Positions 1 to 9,802 of a DNA stretch of 26,165 bases are shown in pieces. A program made the translations under genes and the position numbers. Source of the stretch: Ophiothrix spiculata. Its lineage: Eukaryota; Echinodermata; Ophiuroidea; Amphilepidida; Ophiotrichidae. The notes beneath the pieces were generated by a model, which saw only the letters and a program-made list of their open reading frames with translations, did not search any database and was not told where the DNA came from. Every line of letters begins with the position of its first letter. Position 1 is the stretch's first letter. The stretch lies in the NCBI GenBank assembly GCA_000969725.1, contig JXSR01S011472.1; one strand, given 5' to 3'.

Positions 1-195
1 TAGGCAGCAAAAAATAAAGAAAATAATAAGAATTTCCAGCAGATTTTCTGTTGTAAAATTTGATCGCCTTGATCAATTTCAACAAGTAAGGTGTAATCTT
101 AAAGCTTAGAAAATGCTGTAGCAGATGAAATGATAAAATCAAAATTGATATCATCTTCAAAGGTCCCCCTTTCGGGGTGAGCCATCACATATGAG
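1..195. repeat. Fragment of a foldback-type repeat shared with 5614-5787
   Basis: Bases 1-106 (starting TAGGCAGCAAAAAATAAAG) are a close reverse complement of about 5614-5719. The following piece CCCTTTCGGGGTGAGCCATC (about 164-190) matches 5760-5787 in the same orientation. The two pieces are therefore arranged differently in the two copies, as expected for a foldback element or after a local inversion. Its left end lies off the window. Confidence 0.75.
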
Positions 196-980
196 GGAGT
201 AAAATCTTGAAGTGAACATAAAATACCCTGAAACGATATTCTCGAAGAACAGTAGCCTTAACATCGTTAACTTGAGACAGAATATAACAGGCGAAGCTCT
301 ATCATGCCATCGCACCACCGTTACAAAAACAAGTAGTAGACGTTGAGTATTGAGGGAATTACGTGATGTCCAAAGTCCAAAAATCACTTAGATTTATTTG
401 TCTCTTCTTTGAGCAAGTCAGTGTTATAATCACCGAGCATATAACAGTTTTTAACATCGTTAAAACAATTCGGAGTATTCGGTCCATATCTACTTGCTCC
501 GTGGTTCGGAAGTCACGTTAAGCCGTTGGTCCCCTGTACGAATAGACTCCTTCATGGGGTATGCATGTCATGACATGCAAGTACACTGTAAATTGATTGA
601 TTGATTGATATCAGTATTGAAACTGTCAGTTGATTCATGGGATCTATAAATGATACCTACCAATACATTGCGATTTTTGTCATTATTTATTTCAATGAAA
701 CCAGATTCAAGGTTAAAACTGGCTCTGCATAAATCTGTTCTTAACTTGTATTTGATATCATTCCTAATATAAAAACAAACACCTCCGAAGTTTTTTTCCT
801 ATTCAATTTACGTATTCTAAAATATAGTTCGGCATGTTTAGGTAATCATACGGTTACATTTTAATTGGGTTTCTGTTGATCAAATGATTACACAATTATG
901 TTTTAGAGCCCCGAGACAGGAATTAAATGCATCACAATTTTGTGTTAAGCTACGGATATTCAGGTTAAAATCTTCGTCAT
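190..980 (-). pseudogene. Decayed LINE (non-LTR retrotransposon) endonuclease relic
   Basis: Read on the minus strand with frameshifts and stops, this stretch carries the order of motifs of an exonuclease-endonuclease-phosphatase domain from a CR1/L2/Jockey-type LINE. FNLNIRSL lies near 950-976, STETQL near 845-870, then GGVCFYIRNDIKYKLR near 730-800, then FIEI...RNVLVGIIYRS near 650-700. After the interruption at about 480-612 comes YMLGDYNTDLL near 411-447, followed by FLDFGHHVIPSI. In living elements this domain nicks target DNA; this copy is dead, with many in-frame stops. A possible extension upstream on the minus strand (about 990-1150, with a WLCNC peptide) is too weak to call. It is split by a SINE-like fragment, so it is older than that insertion. 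Confidence 0.72.
485..612 (+). repeat. SINE-like 3' fragment with (ATTG)n tail, inserted in the LINE relic
   Basis: The body includes GTTAAGCCGTTGGTCCCCT, a sequence type I associate with SINE/LINE 3' regions in invertebrates, and ends in AAATTGATTGATTGATTGAT at 591-610. It interrupts the minus-strand endonuclease coding, which resumes in a consistent order on both sides. No tRNA-like promoter head is visible, so it is 5'-truncated. The family is not identified. Confidence 0.5.
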
Positions 981-1304
981 TTTATTATTTTGACATACAC
1001 TTATTGGAATGGACATAATTTAATCGTACCAAAATCCATATCTGATTTCATTTTTATAACTATTATCAGGCGGTTTTGTTACAACACAATTGCATAACCA
1101 TTCATTTGGAATCATATTTTTTAACTCTTGTGGTTTCAATTTGTTTTATTTTTTGTGGACTAATTATTTAAATATTTTACAAGAAATTAGCTTATGCCAG
1201 GTTTTGACAATTTTGGAGCAAGCAATAAAAATATCTTTTGACGATGACATAAAAATCAATCTACATATAATACAAAATAATCAAAACAAAATAAACTAAA
1301 TCCT

Positions 1305-1459
1305 TTAAAGGAGTATGTACTAGAATGTACACATTTTGGTCCAAAAATAACATTACCATCATGTTCAGTATGCAAATACTTTTAGTTTAGTTTGATTATC
1401 TGTTGCAGAGTTAAAAAGCAAAAACCATTTCTGAAAAAAAGGGTTGACAGGGCCCTTAA
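1305..1459 (-). mobile_element. Partial copy of a TTAA-flanked MITE (family of 22508-22805)
   Basis: Bases 1325-1459 match the reverse complement of the left half of the element at 22508-22805, including ACATTTTGGTCCAAAAAT, ATCATGTTCAGTATGCAAAT and the terminal GACAGGGCCCTTAA. TTAA stands at both sides (1305-1308 and 1456-1459). The other arm is missing. It is non-coding and non-autonomous. Confidence 0.72.
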
Positions 1460-2239
1460 CAAATTAAAATTGTGAATTTGGGTCGGCATTTATATAAAAA
1501 TTATGACCTTTTTCAATGTATAGTCATTTTTAAATATTTCCAGACTGACTGTCACAACAAGCCTTGAACGTGACAGTTATATAATTTATTTATTCAGTAA
1601 CCGGTCATTCAACCCGAAAATAGTTCCCTTTAAGTCACATCTATGGTCCATATCGACTAAAAGCAACAATACAATAGGTTTGTTTAAATATGTTGTAAAG
1701 TATCTCATTAAAAACGAAGATTTTAGTTTACAATAGTTTTACAAATTTTTCCTTATTTATGAAAGTGTATGTCAAATATAGTTCTTTCGAGCCTTCAAAT
1801 TATTATGTCCTTTTTACTCAAAGTTGGTCATATTTTCTGGAATTTTATGATTTTTTTACCATTTTTAGCTTAAGTTACATTTAAGATTTTTTACAATTTT
1901 TAGCTTAAATTAGCAGATTTGACGGAATTCTTTCGCGCAACTCGTGCATTACAAAATATGCCATTGGTTTTCCTCCAACCATTTTGACCCTCTACTTTGA
2001 AAATCCTGGCGCCGCCACTGATCATAGTTACGTGATTGTCTTTTGCATCTGGGACCATAATATGTATATGAAAAACTGTGTATACTAAGTGCGACATCTA
2101 GACATGCAAACAGCAACCAGAGCCATTAATCAACATGATGCAGATCATTAATTCCAGATATTTCATATTTATTAACTAAAATATTGTAATGATCCATGAA
2201 GCGAAGTCTTTCGCTCTCGCCAAACGAGAAAGAAAACTT
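1460..2239. other. AT-rich upstream flank, nothing recognised
   Basis: No ORF with family features, RNA gene or clear repeat is seen. Two direct copies of a short TTTTTAGCTTAA-type phrase occur near 1861-1912. Promoter elements of the transporter gene could lie here or further right, but none can be pointed to. Confidence 0.4.
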
Positions 2240-2394
2240 GGTCGCGAAATTATTGCTACTTTTTAAAACGACCTTGAGAGTTTTAAAGGTTCATAACTTC
2301 GGTGCTTCTCAGTCAATTGTCAGAAATAAGGTGTCAAATGAAAGCTGAAACTCCAGCGCTTGTGCACACAATCTTCAAATTACGTTTGCGTAAT
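2240..2394 (-). repeat. Partial copy of the foldback element seen whole at 23761-24180
   Basis: Bases such as AAGGTGTCAAATGAAAGCTG and the following CAGCGCTTGT...AATCTTC..ATTACGTTTGCG line up with about 24010-24122 of the complete element. Similarity to the element interior extends left to about 2240. The terminal part (to the TAAAGACTCC end) is absent, so this is one truncated arm. It contains no gene. Confidence 0.75.
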
Positions 2395-3518
2395 TGATTC
2401 GACAAATTTTAAAAGCATAAACGATGATCGATTTATCATTCTTTGATTTTGTCGGGGACTTTCAATCATCAACCAATAAAAAAATCTTATGTGAAAGAAT
2501 ATCTATAGTGAGTTGAATTTTATTTGAATTTACCGAGTTTGGTAAATATGGCAACTGAATTAAAATGCTGACAATCCCTTGCATAAAATATAGAATATTC
2601 TAAATAAAACATTCCATACGACAGTAGAGTCTGAACCGGGCTTAACTCCGATTTTGTAGTTATGATGATCCTATTTAAATTCATAATCCAAGATTGTAAC
2701 GGCAAATTTAATTTTACTGGGTTTTTAAGTTCTGGAGCTAAATCTGTATACTGTGACCTATATCAAGCATTCGTACATTCGGCAAACTCCTGGGGAGGGA
2801 AACTTCTGTCATTCACGGTCAGCTTCTTTAATTGACTGCCAAGTTGAAAATCAATTTTCATTTTGATAATGCGAGACATCTGCAAAAGTCATTTTGAAGT
2901 GCAACGTTCGCTCTACGACAACCTTTCAAAGAGCCTTAACCCAACATGTGGGTGTCAAAAGATAAAGTACCATATTTTTTTTTAAATGGGCTACTTTTGA
3001 TACCCTTAACGGTATCACCGGATTCACTATTCTGTCCTAAAACAACCCTAATCGCCATTTTCTTGGTCACGCTATTGTAGCATTATATTTGAGTACCCTC
3101 GGGGGTTTACGGTTTGATCAACACATAATTGATGTGTTTATTATACAACTGATTGTGTTCGTGTTTGAATCCTTGCGTTTACACGTCTATGCTTCAAAGG
3201 CGTATGTTAGATTTAAATCCGGGGGTTTAATTTTATTTATCTTTATCCAATATTTGAACTGCGTAAAAAAAGGCTTCTCTTAAATTCTACAACTAAGTTG
3301 AACTTGTGTGCCATATACCTGAGCACCGCAAATCAACAACGATCAATGGCAGATCTTTGACCTAAAAGTCATTACGAGTTGCTTTGGTAAAACGAAAAAT
3401 AACTCAGCCGAAACCTGCGGACAGCTTACAATCCGAAGAGTTGCAGGGTTGCGGGTGAAAGCTATACACCGTGCCTACAATATTATTGTTGGCATACATA
3501 CTTTTACGTGTAAAGAAA
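2395..3518. other. 5' flank of the transporter gene, no feature assigned
   Basis: AT-rich sequence between the repeat at 2240-2394 and the start codon at 3519. The 5' untranslated region, possible non-coding first exon and promoter must lie here or further upstream, but no splice pair, TATA box or initiator can be supported. A short inverted arrangement GTATCA...GGTATCACC occurs near 2999-3020. Confidence 0.4.
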
Positions 3519-3960
3519 ATGTCGGGATCACAAAAAGTGGTACTGAAAAGGCAGCTAGGCTTATGGAGCTGTGTCGGCATGGTTATCGGCCCCATCATTG
3601 GCTCTGGTATTTTTATATCTCCGAAAGGTATTCTTCAAAATGCAGGAGGTTCTGTCGGCTGGGCACTAATGATATGGACCGCGTGCGGATTTATGTCCAT
3701 GCTCGGGGCTCTCTCCATGGCAGAGTTAAGTACTACTTTTACCAAGTCTGGTGGCGAATTTGTATACATCATGATTGGTTTTAATAAATTGTTGGCATTT
3801 TTGAAAGTGTTTACATTTGTATCCATTGTCCGGCCAGCGTCTACTGCTGTTGTTTCTATGACAATGGGGCGTTATCTGTTGGCAATGTTCTATGATGATG
3901 ATTGTATTGATGCGGAAACGCAGGCGGCAGCCATCAAATTGCTGGCTGCATTGATGTTAT
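3519..3960 (+). CDS. SLC7-family amino acid transporter light chain, first coding exon
   Basis: Encodes the N-terminus and about the first three membrane segments (147 codons plus one base) of an SLC7 transporter, an amino acid exchanger that in this branch pairs with an SLC3 heavy chain at the plasma membrane. Seen: VVLKRQLGL at residues 7-15, then the TM1 substrate-binding signature IIGSGIFISP (26-35), the GAL..AEL.TT..KSGGE block of TM2/loop (63-80), and RPAS in TM3 (105-108). Cys129 in the loop before TM4 sits where family members hold the cysteine that disulphide-bonds the heavy chain. The start is the first in-frame ATG (context AAAATGT, A at -3) and gives a 6-residue tail before the conserved block, short for the family. 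The exon ends in phase 1 at a perfect donor GTAAGT (3961). An upstream non-coding 5' exon may exist but is not recognisable. The subtype is unresolved; middle exons look y+LAT-like and the last one LAT2/Asc-like. Confidence 0.93.
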
Positions 3961-4002
3961 GTAAGTACACCTCTTTACTTTAGGAAAACGAATATCCCTG
4001 TA

Positions 4003-4230
4003 TTAACCCTTTCACGCACCGTGTCCTCATTTGAGGACAGATGTAAAATTCACAATTATAAATGTGTTATCACCCCCTCATGAAAATGCAATATGAGGAC
4101 ACATGCATAACTAATTAATGGAGCGCTTCCCCCAAAAAAATGACAATGGATATGTTATTGGGATCCATTAAGAAGTAAAACAACACAATATAATTTTTTG
4201 GAAACTTAATATGTGCATGAAAGGGATTAA
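4003..4230. mobile_element. TTAA-flanked MITE, piggyBac-like ends, in intron 1
   Basis: Left end TTAACCCTTTCACGCAC (4003-) and right end GTGCATGAAAGGGATTAA (-4230) are imperfect inverted repeats bounded by TTAA, about 220 bp between the duplications. TTAA target duplication with CCCT/AGGG-type ends is the piggyBac pattern. The interior has a GTCCTCATTTGAGGAC palindrome and a second GAGGACACAT copy. No coding capacity. It starts 43 bases after the first exon's donor. Confidence 0.6.
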
Positions 4231-4437
4231 ACAACAACTTCTGAGCTAGAGCTTTCAGACATTTTATAGCCCTACGTGTACATTTTCTAGTTTAAGAAAA
4301 AACATAAATATTTCTGTTTATAGCTTTGATTGAATAATTACTCCCTTCTTAAATGCTATATCTGTATTTAGCAACAATTGCGTAGCATTCTAGTATTCCG
4401 AACAGTATCTTATTTACCTTCCGTTTGCAATGATTCT

Positions 4438-4557
4438 CCTACATGTTGCTCATTGTAGCATATCTGATGTATACAAATACCATACATTAGATATGCTACA
4501 AGGAGCAACATGTACGAGCCGACAACTGGTCCCTTTTGCCGCGGCGGTACACATATA
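4438..4557. mobile_element. Truncated copy of the hairpin MITE at 14822-14980
   Basis: Contains the hairpin CTACATGTTGCTC...GTAGCATATCTGATGTAT, a 9-base loop, and the complementary arm. It continues right through GACAACTGGTCCCTTTTGCCG to ACACATATAC. The outer half of the left arm present in the full copy is missing here. Confidence 0.8.
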
Positions 4558-4738
4558 CTACTTGACATTCCAATTAAAGTACGCTATTCGGGTAACTAAA
4601 TTTCGATACATCCTTGCATAACCAACAATAGCTAGCTGATTAATGTGAATGTAATGGTATTAAACTGAATTTAGTGTGGCCCATTATGGCCCGTTTAGGC
4701 TAAGAAAATTAATGAAAATTATGTCCATTAGTCAAACA

Positions 4739-5598
4739 AATTGCAAAAGTAATGATATTTTCAAGATAATATCAGACAAACATATACAAAAACTAGTCCA
4801 AAGTCTAGAAAAAAAATGGCTGCCAAAACAGGGGTTAAAATTTCAAAATTTGACAAATCATGTTACAAACCATTCTATTGTGTTCCACTAATCATAAAGA
4901 ATCAGAAAAAGTATACTTTTACCCATCTCCGATGTATGGTTAATGAGTTATATCCAAAAACGTGAAAGGTCATATCAGGGGTCACGTGATATGTCCTATG
5001 GGAGACTAAAATTTCAAAATCGTCCGATTTTTTTCAAAATGGTCTCAAATTGTTTCTTTTTCAAAATTATCTACATGAAATAGTAATTAGCATTAGCTCA
5101 GATGTACTATTGCTATGGTTACAGATCAAAGTAAACTTAGATTCCAACGTAATGGTAAATATAAACTTTGTTTTGCCTGATACCATAGCAACCACTGGTC
5201 TAAAGAACATTAAACTATTACTTCATGTAGACACTTTTGCGAAAGGAAAATTTTGAGACCATTTTGAAGAAAATCGGACAATGTTGAATTTTGTGTCTCC
5301 CATAGGACCTGTTGAGTGACCCCTGATATGACCTTTCACATAATTGGATATAACTCATTAACCATACATCGGAGATGGGTAAAAGTATACTTTTTCTGAT
5401 CCTTTGTGATTAGTGGAACACAATAGAATGGTTTTTAATACGATTTAACCAATTTTGAAATTTTACCCCCTGTTTTGGCAGCCATTTTGTTTTGCAAATT
5501 AATCACTGTTCCACCGACTAGATTTTTCTAGAATTTTGACTAGTTGTTGTGTATGTTTGTCTGATATTATCCCGTAAATGTCATTACTTTTGCAATTT
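4739..5598. repeat. Long foldback (inverted-repeat) element in intron 1
   Basis: The left arm (about 4739-5050) and right arm (about 5250-5598) are imperfect reverse complements. Paired landmarks are AAATTGCAAAAG with CTTTTGCAATTT, GGCTGCCAAAACAGGGG with CCCCTGTTTTGGCAGCC, CATCTCCGATGTATGGTTAA with TTAACCATACATCGGAGATG, and TCATATCAGGGGTCAC with GTGACCCCTGATATGA. A roughly 200-base spacer separates the arms. No coding. Immediately right of it (5614-5787) is the repeat also found at 1-195, possibly part of the same element. Confidence 0.82.
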
Positions 5599-5613
5599 TG
5601 CAGTTTTTTAAAT

Positions 5614-5787
5614 TACACCTTACTTGTTGAAATTGATCAACACATGATCAAGGTGATCAAATTTTACAACAGAAAATCTGCTGGAATTTCTTATTGTTTT
5701 CTTTATTTTTTGCTGCCTATTTTCACCAATTTCTTGAAAAGTGTTCTGTATCAAAGTTCCCCTTTTCGGGGTGAGCCATCACATATG
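5614..5787. repeat. Repeat segment shared with 1-195
   Basis: Bases 5614-5719 are the reverse complement of bases 1-106, and CCCCTTTTCGGGGTGAGCCA near 5761-5780 is shared in direct orientation. That last piece is a small perfect hairpin (CCCC/GGGG around TTTTC). It may be the terminal part of the foldback at 4739-5598. Confidence 0.7.
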
Positions 5788-7365
5788 TTTATGATGATTT
5801 ACATCAGCACACATAATTAATTGTGTCAAAGACTTGCTCACATAATTTACATCACACAAAGATTACGTAATAGTCTTTGTTACCGCAGGCGATCGTACTA
5901 AACTATGCACACAGCTTACGATGTGTTGCCTATAGTCTTCACCAGAGAAGACAAAGTTATACGCTTCGCTGGTCAAGTAGTATTGCTATATACAGTATGA
6001 ATTTGGCTTATTGTCAACACGGCTGCAGATGGCACGAGTAATTTGAATTCATGCTCTGAGCCATGTTTTAATAGCATGAATTGGTTGCCGGGGAAATTAA
6101 TCCGAGTATTCGATAGCGACTATGTACAATTGCTGGATATTTACTTGATTAGAGTTTAATCTTTTCATGTTGAAACTTATTTGCAAATGACAAGACTACC
6201 TCCCTTTGATGCGCGTTGGGAGGTAACCCTGGTCACCAAGCACCATTGAACTAATATTGTCACTACTTTCCATATAAGACCAAATTGTATTCGTATACTT
6301 CTAAAACAAAGATGATAATAATTGAGATAAAATCAATCACGTACGAAAATGATCAAAACAGAGATCATGTGTGACGCGATACCTCAAAGGGCGCCAGTTA
6401 GCGGCAGAGTCGATTTGTAGATATGATCGAGTAAAAAGAGTGAAAATGGTAGGGAAATTTTGTGAAGTGTATTTTTAACAAATTAATTCATTAATACATA
6501 TTTAGTTGAAAAAAGTAGCAAAATTAAACATTCTGCGATTAATGTCAACAAGTCAGATTAATTTCTCGCTCAAAATGTCCATGGATTCATTACCTAAGCG
6601 CAAAACACTAAACGACTTCTACGGGGTGAATATATATAATTTTTTTTATAATTTTGACATCATCGTGACGTCAATAGCTTCAGTTAGCTGACCGAATGAA
6701 CAATATCGGTTGCTTCATTTGGGACTTGGCTTGCAAGCTGCATGTGCGCGTATTGTTGCGATCACGTGTGAAGTATTTCCGTAACTTGGGGGAGATATCG
6801 TTTCTCCGGATAGTTCCAACTCATATAGAAGAATAGATATTCCATCTATTTGGAGTAAGCAATGGTAAGTAATAAACGTGAGTTGTATGTACCAACAATT
6901 TTGTCCGTGAGTCGTAAGATTATCACTCATCTAATTCTTCTCGACGTTTTCAGTGCTACATTACATAACTTCACTATAGAGGGTTTGTACGTGACGTCAC
7001 ATGGTACTCACAACACCATTTTCATGGGCCGACAAACAAAAAGTCACGTCATATTATAATCTTTTTAGCAATATCACGATACCAGATCACGACTAATGAT
7101 CCCAAAAATATACATTACATTTATTTAGTTAATTTTGTCAAGTCAATCACAAGTTATAGCCGATTTTGATGTCTTGTTTACTTCACAAAGTACTCCGCGC
7201 CCACCAAGGGCACCAAGATGGCGGCGAAAATGGGCGTCGTGCAAACCATCTATCGGGTTGACTGGACCAAGGAACTTCCTTGACTGGACCAATGACAGCA
7301 ATGCGAGTACCTTCACGTATAAACACAGAGTGTCTGAAAATTGATTATTTCATATTTTATTTCAG
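5788..7365. other. Rest of intron 1, no gene recognised
   Basis: AT-rich intronic sequence with no supported ORF or RNA gene. Two exact TGACGTCA octamers (6666-6673 and 6992-6999), the CREB/ATF consensus, are the only short motifs worth noting. A polypyrimidine-rich stretch ending TTTATTTCAG precedes the next exon. Confidence 0.4.
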
Positions 7366-7491
7366 GTTGTATATTTGCATTGAATGTATACAGTGTCCCC
7401 TCATCATATCGGCTACAGGTATTCTTGACAGCTGCAAAGGTCCTAGGCTTGGGTCTTATCGTGTTCCTTGGTTTTATTAGACTCTGTCAAG
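7366..7491 (+). CDS. SLC7-family transporter, second coding exon (TM4-TM5)
   Basis: Acceptor TTTATTTCAG ends at 7365 and donor GTAAGG begins at 7492. Two bases complete the split Cys codon from the first exon, then 41 codons follow and one base is left (phase 1). The peptide runs from CIFALNVYSV through FLTAAKVLGLGLIVFLGF to IRLCQ. It matches the family segment in which a polar NxxSV turn is followed by a QxxFTAAK motif and a hydrophobic TM5 helix ending in QG. The incoming phase agrees exactly with the exon ending at 3960, which strongly supports both borders. The preceding intron is 3405 nt and holds repeats. Confidence 0.93.
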
Positions 7492-7694
7492 GTAAGGATA
7501 CGAAAACAAGGTCGGTCGTTTATCGTTGGATGAAATAATTAATTCACTATATTTTTGGTAAATATCTTAGTAACCAGTACTATTTAATATTGGTGTAATG
7601 ATGAAGACTAATTATATGTGCATATAGAACAACGCGTTTTACGATCTGTTTGGGCCAGGGGTCACAAGATATCAATGCTGCTACATGCAGCTGA

Positions 7695-7820
7695 ATGAAG
7701 CCATAACCACAGATCCTGTAAACTTCTGGGTTCAACCGTTCTCCTGGACTAAATGAAGCCACATCCACAGCTGCACTGCTCAATCCAGTAGTCTACTGGA
7801 TTCAGCCGTTCTCCCGGACT
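7695..7820 (+). repeat. Two-copy tandem duplication of about 60 bases in intron 2
   Basis: Unit one (7695-7750) and unit two (7753-7820) both begin ATGAAGCCA(T/C)A..CCACAG and end CT.CTGG.TTCA.CCGTTC followed by TCC(T/C)GGACT. The second has an extra internal piece including the palindrome AATCCAGTAGTCTACTGGATT-like core. It is non-coding. Confidence 0.7.
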
Positions 7821-8983
7821 GTCAAAGGATATTATAGGCAATGAAGCCCTAACGATAGCGCATTCAACGCAGCACATGCGAAATGGTTTTAAATTTTAAC
7901 ATATGAAAAGATTGATCGGGGGTTTGATATTTAATCTCTTACGGATTTAAATAACAGGTGAGAATTAATAGCAATTGTACGCTTACTCCGCTGATTGCAA
8001 ATGGATAGTTCACTTTTTTCTGTCAGTGGGTCTATGGTACCGCCAGCCAAAGGTTGTTAAAATTAGTGCATCTTCTTATTTATGGGTCTAGATATGATAA
8101 TATTTCACTTTTATTGCTCTGAAAATACGAGAGAAGTTCCGAGCGTGATGTCAAAACGTGCATCTGGATCGTGCTGCTGGCAAAACGTGCATATGAGGGT
8201 ATACCGTAATGAGCTCGAACGTCTAATAGCGCTGATGTCGAAATCTCAGGCACGTGATGCATTACAACCGACGACGTGATTGGTCAATATCTTTCTTTCT
8301 TTTATTCCTTAAATAGATTAATAACAATTTAATCCTTGCTTTAAGATCGAACTCGATGGAAATAATCTTCAAATATTAAAACTTTGTCTTTAAGATTTAC
8401 TTTTGACTTAAATCCCGTGAAATAAGAATGAAACAAACAATACTGCCAATCATGGCACGAATCCCAGCCAAGAGCCTAAACTTCCCCGGAACTTTTGCCA
8501 GATACAAATACTACAAAATATTTACCAGCGTAAATGACTCGCCTATTTGGTATATTTTGTGTGTTTTGAAAGTGATTATAATGGAAGCCTTATATAGCTC
8601 TTGGATATGTTGACACTGATCCAACATGGTAGCATCAAAGTATTTACCAGTTGTTCAGGACGAAGCAAAGATTTGCATTGTGCAGCAAAACAGCGCAAGC
8701 ATTTCATAACAATTACTTATGTAATTGAGAATCTTTTCCATAAACTGATAATGGCGATATCTTAAAAGCGGTGTAATAAAAGGTAACATAGCCTTTACTG
8801 AAAAATATGTATTACACTTCTATTATTACTTGGAGCAGAGTCTATATTCTGTTAATAAATTGATCATCAGATTCAAAAGAGTCATTATTGGTGAAATTTT
8901 AGATAGAAATCATTTGACGTGATAATAATGTTTGTAAAAGCAACTTATTAAATCTAAATATATTTTTGAATCATTTATTATAG
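7821..8983. other. Remainder of intron 2, nothing recognised
   Basis: No coding, RNA or repeat feature can be supported. A short direct repeat CAAAACGTGCAT occurs at about 8152 and 8179. Confidence 0.4.
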
Positions 8984-9083
8984 GACATACACAGCACCTA
9001 CAGAATGCTTTCCATAGCGATAATATTGAGATTGGGGACATACCATTGGCATTTTATTCGGGGTTATTCGCTTTTGCTGGTTG
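8984..9083 (+). CDS. SLC7-family transporter, third coding exon (external loop and TM6 start)
   Basis: Acceptor TTTATTATAG ends at 8983 and donor GTAGGT begins at 9084. The leftover G from the previous exon plus GA gives Gly, completing the family's QG turn. The exon then carries 32 codons and ends TG, which needs a G from the next exon to make Trp (phase 2). The loop NAFHSDNIEIGDIPLAFY is followed by SGLFAFAG(W). This aligns with the family's NxFEG...GDIALAFYSGLFAYxGW region, the start of TM6, which lines the substrate site. The next expected residues (a conserved N..LN..TEE..NP stretch) are not found downstream in this window. Confidence 0.92.
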
Positions 9084-9802
9084 GTAGGTATAAAATGGGT
9101 GATATTGTTTGCGGAAAACGGTATTATGTAATTATGAAGATAATTAGATCATCTGTTTTTATCTTCCTTCAAGTGACAGAGAGCACAAATGACAATAAAC
9201 TAGCAGACGACGGCGGTTGATGTCAATTTCAATGTGTGAACAGGATCTAGAGATTTTCTCGGCAGTATACGACATATCTTTCAAAAATACACGTTACGAG
9301 ACACAGCGAAACGACTTCACATGGCAGAATAATAGAAAACAATTTTTTGATATACTTACAGTGGAGTTTGATTTCGTACTCCAACGGTTTAATGTTTTTT
9401 TTTTAAGTTTTATATATAATATGAAGTAACTTTAATGCCCACTTTAATGTTTAATTTGAATTGTATGGTTACATGTTATTTTAATGAGAAGAAAACTGGC
9501 AGTAAATCATGACTGCCCTCTTGAAACTGCCACCGTGCTTTAAAGGTCGTTAAGATGGACACCATAACAACTCTGCAGATAGGATGGTGTATATTATATG
9601 TGTGTAATATTCAGATGCAGGGTTTCAGATATCTGTTTTGTATTTTTAAAGCTGCGCTATAACTGTTATTCTCTTACATGTTTAATTGAAAGTTTCGATG
9701 AAAGTTATAGAAGAGGTCGTATTATTATTAGCAACAAAAAGACCTTTGGGGAATGCCTGAAAATTCCCTCATAAACAACAATAAAACCAACATAAATATG
9801 CT
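9084..9802. other. Start of the large intron, nothing firmly recognised
   Basis: Intronic sequence after the third coding exon. The expected continuation of the transporter (a short exon encoding N..LN..TEE..NP) was searched for by eye here and not found. The stretch 9505-9570 weakly resembles the repeated units around 10882-11000. Confidence 0.4.

Noticed and set aside
3449..3784. 111-codon ORF overlapping the first transporter exon
   Set aside because: Out-of-frame shadow of the transporter coding sequence, no family features.
9005..9220. 71-codon ORF overlapping the third transporter exon
   Set aside because: It is in a different frame from the exon and runs through the splice donor; a shadow.
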